Positions 26,123 through 37,492 of a stretch of DNA of 44,800 nt are shown piece by piece. A program made the translations under genes and the position numbers. Under the pieces are notes generated by a model, which saw nothing but the letters and a program-made list of their open reading frames with translations, made no database searches and was not told where the DNA came from. The stretch spans positions 1-44,800 of the forward strand of contig LPNZ01008340.1 of NCBI GenBank assembly GCA_001655205.1. The letters run 5' to 3'. This stretch comes from Lenisia limosa. Its lineage: Eukaryota; Breviatea. Position 1 is the first letter of the stretch. The number at the start of each line of letters is the position of its first letter.

Positions 26123-28830
26123 GTTGCGTTGGGACATAACAACTCCGAAGAAACGTGTCTAGTCACTGCCCTAAATAAGAGAAACTCAGCTGTTAGACTT
26201 CAAGATGAGGTTTGTGGATTCAGTTTCAAAACCAGCCTTTTATTTTTTAGGGAAAATACAGAAAGGCAGTAGCTGCACTTGAGACTTCACTTGACTCTTT
26301 AGCAAGGTTCGTAAAATATTTTAGTTTAGCCTATGTACCTTTTGTTTTAACGAGTTAGTATTGTGGGCTGGGACCATGACCAAACCATTGAACAGTGGGA
26401 GGAACTCGTCAGCACTATTTTGTCATATGCTGGAATGAAGATCTGTAAAGGTTAGTTTAAAAAATAAAGACTTGTTCTCATTTCTGACAGGTCAGTTTGA
26501 CAATGCACTTGAATTGTTGAAGAGAGTGGTCCATTGGACTACTCCAGGAATCGCCTGCGAGTCTCAAATCCTCCCCCTTTTGCTCTTCCGATCCAACTCC
26601 CTCCATGCTGTTTATTTCTTCAAGTGGGGAACAAGGCTCTTTAACAGTGTTGCTTTTCTGTTGACGTCTTAGGAGACATCAGGTTTCCGCCGCTGCCCAG
26701 CTCCTTATGAGGGCGCTAAGTGGCGATCTTGACGTCATCCCACCAATGGAACTCGTGACGGCTTTTCTCAGACTATCCACTATTTTGGGCGATACTGGCA
26801 GGTAACTGGGTTGTTGTATTGGATATCCCTTTTCCCCTCATTGAAGGACAACGAGTTCTCTTTCATTTTTCTCAAATTACACTCACTTTTGCATGGTCAC
26901 AAAAAATAATAAGTAAATATAAATAAAAAGCTCAAAAAACATTGGGATAAATAAGTTGTATTATTGGCAGTTTTAGTATGGATATGCGTGTTGTATTTTT
27001 TCTCATTTGTTGCATTAGCATAGTAACCAGTCATTATGATATTTCATTTAATATCAGTATTTGATTATAACATTTCAGGTCCTTTATGGCGCTTCAAATT
27101 ACAACGGACATTCTGAATCTCTATATTGATAAGTAAGCAGATACTACCTACCTTGTATTATTTATTTCTCATTTCTACAAATATTCTGAAGTCAGCGAAA
27201 CTTACATCTTACATCTGGAGAGTATTTAATGTGTTTTTGTAATAGTATCTTTTAGATTTGATGGAACGGATTCACCCTTTCCTCCATCACCTACCATTCT
27301 TGAAGCTACACCTGAAGGTGAAGGTAACAGGAATTGACCCCAAAATTTCAATAAAAGGAAATTAACTTTAATAATAATAAGCCTTTCAAAATTTCACTTT
27401 ATTTTTCTATTGATTATGTTGACAGATTCCTAACATCACAATGTAGCCAATGAGACTTCAACCATCAGAAGCCATGACACTGACCCACTGACTATGCTGC
27501 TTTCTTCAACTGCTTATGGTGATCCCCCGCCGAATGCTGATGAGTATCCCGAGTTTTCCATGACCCCAATGCAGGTGGCCGCCTTCAGATCTCCGGAAAC
27601 CAAGTGGGCACACCAGGCCACACTTTTATTATCGGAAACTCTTCAAGGAATGTGCGAATTTACATTCCAGGCTTCAGTACAACAAAATTCGCATCTGTGC
27701 TCTTCACAACTTTGCCATTGAAAAGGTTGGGTAGTTTTTCTTTGTTTCATGAATTAACACTCCAGGCATACCATAATAGGGAAGTGGAAGCTGATGATAC
27801 CTTGGCTGTAGCAAAGCACTTTATAAACACAAGAATGGGTTTGTCACATAATAATTCCTAGGAATTATATTGGGATTTCTTTTCGTAATTGACCAATTTA
27901 GGAGGGCGAATTCCTTGGGCACATAGGTTTCAGCTCACTCAAGAGGTGGGGTTCCTTGCAAGCTGTTAAGAGGATCTAACCCACCAGACTATCACAAATA
28001 TTATTGAAGTCAACCAGAGCAACCCCGAGGATTCAAGAGGTGCCTTGTCCCTTACTCAATTGAGGTCAAAGCCCAGACCAACTGTCAAATCAGGTTGGAT
28101 TTCAAGCTCTGATAATCGAACCGCCTCATAACCACGCAGCCTCAGGGGTGCCGTCGCACTCCCGGCCGCCCACGTCTTTTTCGCGTTCCACATCATCAAT
28201 GAGTCGTCCCTCTACCTCCGTAAGCTAAATACAATAGAATCATTTAAGTTCTCGATAGTTCTGACAAGTTAGCGAGATATCCGTCCTCCAACAGCAGCGA
28301 GTTCTCTCCGAGCCACAGACGTGCAGCAACCCTCGGTGGTTGATGTTCCTCCGAACTTCACGTCAACACGAAGGAAGAAATGTGGTGATAAACCAACAGG
28401 TGAGTATGTCGTTTTTGCCACTTTTTTTTTTTGGATGAACCCAGTCACAGCCCAGGATGGTCTGTTGTTGCTGATGCTAGGAAGCGGTCTTCAGCCCAGA
28501 AGTAGAGTTCTGAATGTTGGGGTTGCTTTCCAGGGTTTAGTTTGTTAAATTTTACGGTATCAATTACGGTGTGATTTTTTTTTTTTTTCATTATGTTTCT
28601 TGTAGATAATGTAAAATATTCTTTCTCCACTTTCCAGTCCCTGCCACAACACCTCCTCTGCCAAGTAAGGGGGCTTGGCAGGAGTTTGGGTTGGGGGGGG
28701 GGGTAAAAATTGGGNNNNNNNNNNNNNNNNNNNNNNNNNNNNNNNNNNNNNNNTTACAAGTTCAGACATTCACACAAACACAAAACCTCAAAACAAAACT
28801 ATGGCAAAACTTCGAGAGCATATTTAATGG
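26123..28830 (+). CDS. TPR-like helical repeat protein with disordered tail
   Basis: I do not recognise a specific ortholog. From an acceptor near 26122, exons read in frame as SEETCLVTALNKRNSAVRLQ, GKYRKAVAALETSLDSLASI, WEELVSTILSYAGMKICKGQ and FDNALELLKRVVHWT. Later exons give VSAAAQLLMRALSGDLDVIP, LVTAFLRLSTILGDTGRSFM and ALQITTDILNLYIDK. These are paired amphipathic helices with the A/G spacing of tetratricopeptide repeats. A further block is KWAHQATLLLSETLQGM and LQYNKIRICALHNFAIEK (about 27600-27725). The C-terminal part (about 28080-28700) is Ser/Pro/Arg-rich. The start codon was not found and the 3' end is obscured by the gap at 28715-28753. A TAA near 28825 is a possible stop. The order of helices then tail suggests a scaffold. 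Confidence 0.6.
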
Positions 28831-28966
28831 GGGGGACACTATATCATATATAAACCCACTTCGTTTTTTTCTTCTAGTATAATTAGCCACCAACCAACTC
28901 GCTTTTTTATTTAGTACACACTCTCTGACTGCATTCAAAGCAAAGACCAAGGAATTTGAAGTCAAA

Positions 28967-30434
28967 ATGGTATTCACAGATTTCGTAAATCCTTAGACTT
29001 ACATATTAGATTCGAAGACATGCTCGTTTACGTCGTGAGTACATTTTTAGAAAGGGTTTAGAAGGATCTGAGCGAGAAGAGTATGAAAAGAAAGCCAAGC
29101 TCAAGGCAGCTCTTGATAGTATGCACAGCAGTCTTCTATGCCTAAATTTATGTTATAATTGCAAATATAACACATTCAGAGGGAGTGACGGTCCCAACTG
29201 AGCTTATTACGGAAGCACGTTCTCTCAAGGAGAAAATCGACCAAGAAGATGAAGGCCATGAAGGTAGTTGGAAAGAAGCTTACAAGAAGCTTCTAGTTTT
29301 TAATTCTCTAATTTATTTATTTAAAGGTATTTTGTTATAAATAAATGACCCTGTTAGCCTTTGGCTTGTCTTGTGTTGAAATCAATCAGTCTTCTCGCCT
29401 GACCTTTTAGATATGTTGAAGATGCAAGATTATGAATACTCCCGTGCTGGTGTGAGTGACCCGGCTATTCTTATCACAACCTCACGCGACCCCTCTTCCA
29501 AACTCTCTCAATTTGCCAAAGAGGTTTGCTGGATGCTCTACCTGTCATTACAAGGCAAAAACTGAGAAAGTGTAACTCCACAGGTTAAGCTTCTCTTCCC
29601 TACATCTCAACGCATGAACCGTGGTAGCATGATCACCAAGGACCTTGTGGAAGCCTCTCGTCGGAATGGCTTTACTGACATCATTGTCCTCCATGAGCAT
29701 CGTGGTNNNNNNNNNNNNNNNNNNNNNNNNNNNNNNNNNNNNNNNNNNNNNNNNNNNNNNNNNNNNNNNNNNNNNNNNNNNNNNNNNNNNNNNNNNNNNN
29801 NNNNNNNNNNNNNNNNNNNNNNNNNNNNNNNNNNNNNNNNNNNNNNNNNNNNNNNNNNNNNNNNNNNNNNNNNNNNNNNNNNNNNNNNNNNNNNNNNNNN
29901 NNNNNNNNNNNNNNNNNNNNNNNNNAAAAGATGTCAGAAGCTTTCCCCCACTTGGTTTTCCACAACTTCGAAACTAAACTTGGGGAAAGAGTGAGGGGCA
30001 GGGGGTCTCCTATTTCATATGATATATACTACTAGTATATATAATGACGTTTTAGGTACGAGATATCCTTAAGTTCCTTTATCCAGTCCCCAAACCTGAC
30101 ACCAAGAGAACAATGTCCTTTGTAAACAGAGACGACAAAATATCATTTAGGTATGTTTTTATCTTATGTATTGTTTCTCCAACATAGCTCACTCTTTCAG
30201 ACATCATAACCACAAAATGGTATCTGGTGAAATTGAGCTGAAGGAGTGTGGACCTCGTTTCGATCTCAATGTGTACCAGGTGTGTTTATTTTCCTTTCTG
30301 AAGTATCGATCATTCTTCTTCTTAGCTTTGTGATAATTCAGATTAAACTTGGAACATTGGACCAGAACCATGCTGAGAATGAGTGGGTATTGAGACCGTA
30401 TATGAACTCCGCCAAAAAACGTCGGGTGCTTTAG
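28967..30434 (+). CDS. IMP4: U3 snoRNP protein IMP4 (Brix domain)
   Basis: IMP4 works with IMP3 and MPP10 in the small-subunit processome, aiding U3 snoRNA pairing with pre-rRNA in the nucleolus. The first coding exon is only ATG (28967-28969), followed directly by GTATTC. The next exon starts IRRHARLRREYIFRKGLEGS, matching the conserved 'RRQTRLRREYLYRK'. Then come VPTELITEARSLKEKI, SDPAILITTSRDPSSKLSQF, AKEVKLLFPTSQRMNRGSM and GFTDIIVLHEHRG. The gap 29707-29925 removes the central Brix segment. After it: SEAFPHLVFHNFETKLGERV, RDILKFLYPVPKPDTKRT, DDKISFRHHNHKMVSGEIEL, CGPRFDLNVYQIKLGTLDQN and WVLRPYMNSAKKRRVL, with a stop at 30432-30434. Agreement with human IMP4 runs along the whole readable length. 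No break other than the gap was seen. Confidence 0.95.
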
Positions 30435-30550
30435 AGGTTATGTTTGCTGTTTCTTTTTCTAGGTATCTAATTCACGTCTATTTCCATTTCCTTATTTTGA
30501 AAAAGTGCATTTTAAATATTAAATAACAAGAAATGGGAAGATTGAGATGC

Positions 30551-33500
30551 CTATTTGCTGGTATGAGGCTCGAAAGCGACAATAGCAGCTACTACTCCCA
30601 GGCTTTCAACAGACTCGTAAAGAGGGCTGTGTAGTGAGAATTGTTTGGTTTTAAACAAGATTAATAATGCAAGGTGCGTACCAGTCTTTATTCACTTGGA
30701 TGATTTTGAGATCAGGTCTTATTTTTGAGGCACGGAGAAGGTCCCCTGTTAAAAATGGTCATCAAGTATCCAACTAAGAACTGAAAAAGTCGGACCCACC
30801 TTTTGTTCGGAAGCCAATTACGGTCACAGCCTGGCCATCCTGGACAGAGATAACGTAAATCCAACAGAATCCCAACCTTCAGAGGATTGACGTAATCTTG
30901 AGCACATTCTAGAGATGAGGATACGTCTTCTGAAAAGTAAGAGAAAGTATGAATGTCAGGATACTACTGAAGTATCACCTCACCAGGTTTCGGATGAGAA
31001 GCAGGGTCAACAACAGCCCAGCATGTTGCTAAATGAGACGAACCAACAGAGTACACCTTGATGTCAGTTTTAGCATTGAAACAATCTTTTTGATAAATAT
31101 CATGATATTATGAAATAACAGCCGTACCCCACTTACATGCATGTTATTGATGTAATATGTTGCTTGCTGGATACGAGCTTCTCTCAAAAAGTTTTGATTT
31201 TGAGAGAAAAGGGCTGAACGGAGGAAGACAAGGTTGGGATCCTGAAAGGTAAAACACGCCAGCATTTTCCCCTGCATTCATATGATTCTTGTCTGCAAAA
31301 CTGAGCTCTTATTTGGTTTCCCAGGAGGTTTCATGGATATGCTGCACCAAAACTATTTACTGAATCATCTTACAGGAATAGTGGTTGTATCGATCATTTG
31401 GCCATGATTTTGGGCAGTGGTACAGAGGGCTTTCGACTCCTTGTCTTCGGGTTCATTGATAGTCTGTCAAGTTAGAAACAACAGATTACAAGAACTCATT
31501 TGCACACTACCCCCCCTCTCAGACAATTGCAAGATCCCAGCTAACTTTGCCAGCCACAAGAATTCCATCCATCGAATCGGTATACAGGGCTGGGAGGGTG
31601 AGGTATGAAGGTAGTACAAAACAAGCCAAAAGAGCCAAAAGAGGCCGACCAGAGTTGATTGGTAAGCACACGTCAGCATCCAGTCCCTTGACTGCCGCGT
31701 ATAACGCACGCATTCCGAGAATATGGGACACCCATGAGTGAGTAGCAGATCTCACCTTGACATCATAAGAGGTTTCATCTTTCAATGAAGACATGACAAT
31801 GACACACTAATCTTACTTCATCAGAAGGATGCACAGATGACGCTTCCGACGTTTGAGGAATCTCAAATTGCCCATACATAAGTTGTCTTATCAACTAAAT
31901 GGTTAGGCATGAAAATACTATTGGCATATGAGCCCCCTACTTTGTTTTCAGCTGCGTTCTTCTGGCTGGGTTTGGTGTACATTGACCCCAGATAAATGTT
32001 CCTGGGCCAATGTGTGGGCGTCAGATTGAACTGGGGAAGACGGCCTGCAGAGAACACCAAAGGCACTACAGTGTAAATTGAGTCAGAGTCAACGGTTCTG
32101 ATTGCCAGCTCACAAATCAAATTGGCCTTGACCGAATGGGTTGCGAAGTCCAAGGAGGCTTCACACGGTGTCTTGAATGTAAAAATACCTTTCCGTTGCC
32201 CCTTTACCTTCTCAGTTTGGGAAAAACTAATTCCAGTAGGATACTCGCTCACAATATCAACATCTGAATTGTAACCAAAAGTCTGACTCACTGTTTTTCT
32301 TGAAGGCCTTGCTGATGATGGAAGTCATCACATGAGGATAATGGTGTAGAATTCCTTGTGGACCGCAAATCTAGTGATAAATACAATGTGAATCAAACCA
32401 CTATTTATTGTCTCAACAATATCACACTATGAGGGTACTCAAAGCTCTGGATATCATTTAAAATTTACTGGTCACATCAAACTTCCAAGACAGCTTGAAG
32501 TTGACCCCTTTTATAAGCTAATGCAAGTGTATTTTGAAAAACGGCTCGACATGTTTGGCAGTATCAGAGAGCTTAGACACTTAGTTTGGTTTTGACCCGA
32601 CAATATGTGAAATTGGCGTTTTATCCTGTGATGAAGATTCAATTACTTTCGAAAACCAATGGGTTTATGGTGATTTTTATGGAAAACTCAGGCTGTCAGG
32701 GAGTTTTGATTTTAAATGATGTTCGTAGATTTGACTATATTACATTAATATATAAATAGGGCCTCACTCCGGTATAAAAAAGATCAACTTTCAAATTATA
32801 TCGATGATTTAGGGATCGGAGTGAAGCCCTATAATATACTAGTATTTGATAGTATACAATTAGCTATATATTATTAATACATATGACACAATAAAATTAC
32901 TATGTTACAATGATATTATTAATTGATTTTATTAATTTACGCTTACCATTGTGATATTGGCTTTGAATGGACTTTCAAAGGCTACAGGTGTGAGTATCGG
33001 TTTCAAAAAACCAACTTCGTGAGAGGAGGGCAGAAGCATGGATGACAGCATTCTCTGAGCTTCCAAGAATAGCGATTCTGTGTTCCCTCTAAACAGTGAA
33101 CCACATTTCAAGAAAGAAAAGATGCATCAGCTAGGTGCAAGTTAAATGGGATATCAGGATCTAATGTCTTCCCAACAATCCTAAAGAAGACAGTGATGAG
33201 CGAATTTTATCAAAAATTTAAAGAAAAATATTGCCAAAAATGATAGTAGCATAAAAAACAACTGAAATCACAGAAATACTCGCTTACTTCCGCCCTTACA
33301 TGTTGTCATCACCCTCAAGAACCTCAAGGCAATCCAACATAAATATTAATCCATAACCCAACAACCTGCTTCGAGAGTCTTGCACAAAGTCGGGCAGTGT
33401 CAGAAAACCCTGTAAGAGGGAACCACACTGAGTTGGGAATCTAAATGGTATAAGGGCCCGCGAAGGGCAAACCTTTTTGGGAAGGTTGAATTTGGAAGTG

Positions 33501-34168
33501 TTCAAACGAGGAGACGGAGCAAGGATCAGCTACAGTGTTACAATAAGACACGTCAGTTGTCCAACTTTGTCATAGGGGACAACAGTTCCATCTTGCATCA
33601 AGACATGATTATTGGTGTGGTCAATGGACTACATGGTTAGAGACATAACATGGGAAAGAAAATATTGGTAAAGGCTTTTAAAATACCTTAACAACTGCGT
33701 TGTTTTCAATTGTACTGTAAGCTGCAGCAAGGGGAAGAAGCCTGCAAATATTACAAATGAAGTGTACTAATACTACAGAAAAAAACGTACCATCCCATCA
33801 TCAAGTACTAACTCAGATCTCTATTATTCCAAGTACCCATACCTCCTTCTAATATAGGATGACCCCTTTCCAGCAAGAGGCTCTCTAAAGTGGTAAAACA
33901 GAACAAGCCACCATGGCAACGTACCCATCAATGATAGGTTGCAGGATGTTGGACGGAACGGCAGGTCCGTTTTTTTGAGCTGAGAGGCAGAGAACTGAAA
34001 ATGGTACTTCCTTCTGAAAGTGTAAAGTATCTTTCAAGCCTGGCATTTCTTGTTCACCAGAAAATAGTCTAAAATGAAAGCGACCTTCCAAAAAGCATTG
34101 CATTTGTTTCCGTCATACTTGGTAATCAGGATACTGGTGACAGGTGGCCCCGACTGCAGAATCTCCAT
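30551..34168 (-). CDS. Unidentified long multi-exon protein
   Basis: I do not recognise the family. The probable ATG at 34166-34168 has an in-frame stop just upstream and gives MEILQSGPPVTSILITK. Exons then read LFSGEQEMPGLKDTLHFQ, KEVPFSVLCLSAQKNGPAVP, NNAVVKSIDHTNNHVLMQDG, TVVPYDKLILAPSPRLNTSK, GNTESLFLEAQRMLSSML and FESPFKANITM. An approximately 570-nt intron (about 32372-32946) leads in frame to ICGPQGILHHYPHVMTSIIS. A 28-nt intron (32264-32291) follows, then SEYPTGISFSQTEK, ASLDFATHSVKANLICELAI, and near the end DPNLVFLRSALFSQNQNFLR, AVTVIGFRTKGDLLRASKIR and VVAAIVAFEPHTSK before a TAG at 30551-30553. 'DG..VPYDKLIL' resembles the strand before the second nucleotide site in FAD/NAD oxidoreductases, including the oxidoreductase-like part of CFAP61. 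No glycine-rich dinucleotide motif was confirmed, so this is weak. Confidence 0.6.
32755..32834. repeat. Imperfect inverted repeat inside an AT-rich intron
   Basis: Arms at about 32756-32772 and 32817-32833 match 15 of 16 bases as reverse complements (core TAGGGCYTCACTCCG). They are separated by about 44 AT-rich bases, so the strand could form a hairpin. The arms are far more GC-rich than the surrounding intron. Confidence 0.7.
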
Positions 34169-34311
34169 CTCCAATCACAACAATTCGACAGCTCTGGAAT
34201 ATCAAAGTTGTATAACAAAAATATGCATCCATGGTTTTTCTATATTACACGGTCCATGAGTATCCGACGACCAATCATTCCATACTGCCTAATCTGGCTT
34301 ATTATTATGTT

Positions 34312-35210
34312 TTAATGTAGAGATTCCTCATCACTTCCTCCTACCGATTCAGACGAAATTGGCTTATCAACTGTCTTTGTGTCTTCCTGTGGTTCTTCCA
34401 GGGTTGCTGGAGTAGAAGAATCCTTTGGAGTAATGAGGAAAATATTTAAGTTGAAAAGAAAACAATAAAACGCAGAAACAGGAGGAGGCCACAAGGATTG
34501 TTCCTACACTTTGTGGTTCTTCAGTTGACTGTCCGATTGTACTTTCATGCGCATCCTTCAACATCAACAAGGATATATACACCTTAAAAAGGACCAAACA
34601 TGTACATACTTTAATAGGGTTGGTGTGTTCGCCTAAGACAGTTTCTGTTGTTTTGACTGCGTCAACGTCTACCAAGTCAAGTCAGACGAAACTTCTCTTC
34701 CAAGCCAAGTCAAGTCAGACATCTACTGAAACTTCTCTTCCAGGTATCCAGCAAACCTTCAGCTAAGGTCGGTCGAGTCTTCCAAGCCCAAAGTCCAACA
34801 GCTGCGGTGGCCACACCAAAGGTTGGAACAAGAATTCGCCAGGCCTCGTAGCCCGAAACAGCATCTTTACCAGCAAATCCAAACACCTGCAAAAGTAAAC
34901 ATGCGGTGAATAGACTCCATTCCACCTTGAAACAGGTTGAAAATCATAACAAAACATGACATATGGTGTGTCCAAAAGGGGTATGTCCTCAATAATTCAA
35001 CAACAAGAGCCATATTAATAACCAATGATGTACGCCTCGGTGGTTGCCAACCTTCTTCCATCCTCGATGCTGCTGGTCAACAATTAAATTGGTCAGCTCT
35101 GTTTCTGCCATATTACGAGACAGGCGCTCACCAGCCTCCTCGAAAACACGACTTCCCTGAGCATGGTCATGCTTCTTTCGTGTCCCGTTTGGGCAGGAAA
35201 TGAACCCCAT
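34312..35210 (-). CDS. Single-pass membrane protein with acidic C-terminal tail
   Basis: I do not recognise the family. The frame starting MGFISCPNGTRKKHDHAQGS at 35208-35210 continues through AETELTNLIVDQQHRGWKK. Joined exons give DIPLLDTPYVMFCYDFQP, then VFGFAGKDAVSGYEAWRILV and PTFGVATAAVGLWAWKTRP, a single hydrophobic helix, and LAEGLLDTWKRSF. Smaller downstream exons read DVDAVKTTETVLGEHTNPIK, DAHESTIGQSTEEPQS and TPATLEEPQEDTKTVDKP, ending GGSDEESLH at a TAG (34312-34314). The layout of a soluble N-terminus, one helix and an acidic Ser/Thr-rich tail would suit a tail- or single-anchored protein of an internal membrane; the membrane is unknown. A direct duplication (34672-34743) sits at one exon edge. 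A downstream Met (MAETEL) is another possible start. Confidence 0.55.
34672..34743. repeat. Direct duplication at an exon/intron edge
   Basis: Two copies (34672-34703 and 34705-34743) share CCAAGTCAAGTCAGAC and GAAACTTCTCTTCCA. The second copy has an extra 7 bases between the two halves. Read on the minus strand, the GAAGAGAAGTTTC half is the end of the exon encoding WKRSF. Confidence 0.8.
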
Positions 35211-35800
35211 TCGTGCAATTATGAGGAATTGCGAAGAGTCAGAGAGTAGTGATTATTTCTGTCGTTCATAAATAACTCAAGCCCCATCCCATGATGGAAC
35301 AATAAAGCGAGACAATCAGAAAAGCAACGCCCCCCCCCCCACCTCCTTTACTTTGCTCTTGATAGCATCCGTCCCAATTCTTCTAACCACCTGTGAGGCC
35401 CGGCTTAGCCTCAACATCTTACTGAGGACAGGGCAGGATTGTGTGGCAGGTTGGTGAGTGTTAATTGTTATTGTTGAGCACCTTCCTTCTTTTCGCCTTC
35501 TTTATTAGCCAAGTATGATTAGTTAGTTAGTTAGTTCACCTCTCAACTTCTTTCGGGATTGGTGGCAAAGGCCAGTGGGTGGTTGGTGGTGGCCCCACTT
35601 CAGCAGTTGGTTCGGAGTTGTGGCAGTTGCAATTGAATTGTGGGGTTGTGATTTTTTTTTTATTTCTCATGTTTTCATTTTCTATTTTATAACTGTCTAA
35701 CGTGAAATATAACTCACATGCAATGTAATTTGGTACACATTCGTCTTCAGGTCAAATTGTTGGAACAAATGCTCTATTACCTCAATTGATACCATAAACC
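35211..35800. other. Intergenic region upstream of the single-pass membrane protein gene
   Basis: No gene is supported here. The stretch includes a C-run at 35329-35341, four TTAG units at about 35521-35536 and G/T-rich segments near 35570-35650. It should hold the promoter of the minus-strand gene starting at 35210 and the 3' end of the lysine-rich gene ending at 35801. Confidence 0.5.
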
Positions 35801-37492
35801 TTATTCTTCGCTGGTGGAAGGCTTCTTTACCTGATTCTTCTTTGGGTGCTTGTTTTTCTTTTTGAAAGAAATAGGTCGTCCTTAATAATAAACAAATGTA
35901 GACGAATTCTCACCTTCAGCATCAACACGCCCGCCTTTCACACCGCTTTGTGCTTCTTCTTTTGTTAAAACCTAAAAAGAAATAAGATGTACCCAAAAAA
36001 GACTAAATATACTGATATAGTATGATTGAATACAACTTACTATGTGTTTAACGATAATAAACATTCCCAAAGGTTACCTATTGCGTTTACTTCGCTCAAA
36101 AATGATACAAGCCAAACACCCAAAGCCGGAGTTAACATAATTCTTCCAAACTCTGACAAAACACCTATTGTTGCGATACTTACAAGAAAATGACAAAAAA
36201 AAAAAAAGTCATACAATGCTAAAACACAAGAAAAGTAGAAAAATAATTATGATGACGAATGAAAAAACAGTTAAAGGGCTGAAATGGAGTACTATTTAGC
36301 CCTACCTTGAGATAAGATGGCTTCTGTTCAAGTGTTCGAGTGTCTTTTCTGATATTCTTCTGCTTCGACCGTTTCTTCTACAACCAGTCAGACTCATTGG
36401 TGGCCTTATTAAGAGACATGTACGCTCACCGTCTTCTTCCAAGGTTTCTTTGTACTTTGTTCCTCTTTCTTTTCTTCATCTTCTTTCTTTTCTTCCTTCT
36501 TATCAGTCACTTCTTCAGATTTTTCAGCCTTTATCTTTTTCTCAGCCTCTCTTGCTTTTTTCTCTTCCCTAAGCCTCTTCCTCTTTTCTTTCTTCAAATC
36601 TTGTTTTCCTTGTTCAATGAGAATGTCATCCTTCAGTCCACGTGCCCTATAAAAAAGTAAGAGGATTCTTGCAATAATTCAATAAAATGTCACGGCAAAG
36701 AGTAGATGCAATAGTATCAATCTCATATGATATATGACATTATGCGTATAAAACTCTGATACTATGCTGATTAAGACAACCTACGTTTTGAGTGCCTTAG
36801 GTTTAGCGCCCTTTTGGTCATTTTCCTCTTCAGTCTTCTCCATTTCAGCTTTTTGGAGAGCCAGTGTCTCTTCTTTCTCTATCTTTTTGGCCTTTTGCCT
36901 CTTCAAGTCTTTTTCAAGACTCTTCGCTACGAGGTGATGATCATTTGGTATTCACTGAGATAAACTACATTTGCTAAAAATAGTAGATTGTCATGTGTTG
37001 CCCCCATTCCTACTAAAAGCGGTTTTCTCATGAACCTCCATTGCTTTTTGGTGGGACAAATAACTCGCACCAACACCAAGTCTACGCGCCATCAAAGATA
37101 CAACCAGAAACACCACTCTCAGTTGAACAGATGTTAAGTGCCCAACAAAACAGAACAGTTTCCACTCACCTTGTTGGCCTTGATTCAGGGGTTTCACCTG
37201 CATCCTCAAATACTGTCTGAGGAGTAAGATCAGCAGGTCATGGTTATATCCAACACAGTCAAGCATAATGTATCAAATAGATGTATGGGGGGGGGGGGAA
37301 GAATANNNNNNNNNNNNNNNNNNNNNNNNNNNNNNNNNNNNNNNNNNNNNNNNNNNNNNNNNNNNNNNNNNNNNNNNNNNNNNNNNNNNNNNTCTTTGCC
37401 TCTGAGTCCTTATTGATCCATGATAACGCAAAGTCAAAGGCATCATCTTCCTCTTCTTCCATCTGCTGACTGTTTTCGATCTTCTTACTCAT
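35801..37492 (-). CDS. Lysine/glutamate-rich, probably nucleolar protein
   Basis: The ATG at 37490-37492 gives MSKKIENSQQMEEEEDDAFD and FALSWINKDSEA. The next exon is lost in the gap at 37306-37392. Further exons read VFEDAGETPESRPTR, RLGVGASYLSHQKAMEVHEK, SLEKDLKRQKAKKIEKEETL, RARGLKDDILIEQGKQDLKK, a highly charged Lys/Glu coiled-coil block (about 36420-36600), VLTKEEAQSGVKGGRVDAEG and finally KHPKKNQVKKPSTSEE before a TAA at 35801-35803. The composition and 'RLGVGA.Y..H.K' are typical of small basic ribosome-biogenesis factors. I cannot name one, and composition alone is weak evidence. There are about seven introns. The gene diverges from the RCC1-type gene at 38181. Confidence 0.6.

Noticed and set aside
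29640-29980. Long open frames on both strands across 29.6-30.0 kb
   Set aside because: They are open only because the 219-base N gap contains no stop codons; the real frame is IMP4.
34135-34215. Minus-strand frame CRIVVIGDGDSAVGATC, resembling a small GTPase or dinucleotide-binding P-loop
   Set aside because: It lacks the GKT/S lysine and runs into a stop. The frame beginning MEILQSG, with an upstream stop and an in-frame splice to LFSGEQ, explains the region better.
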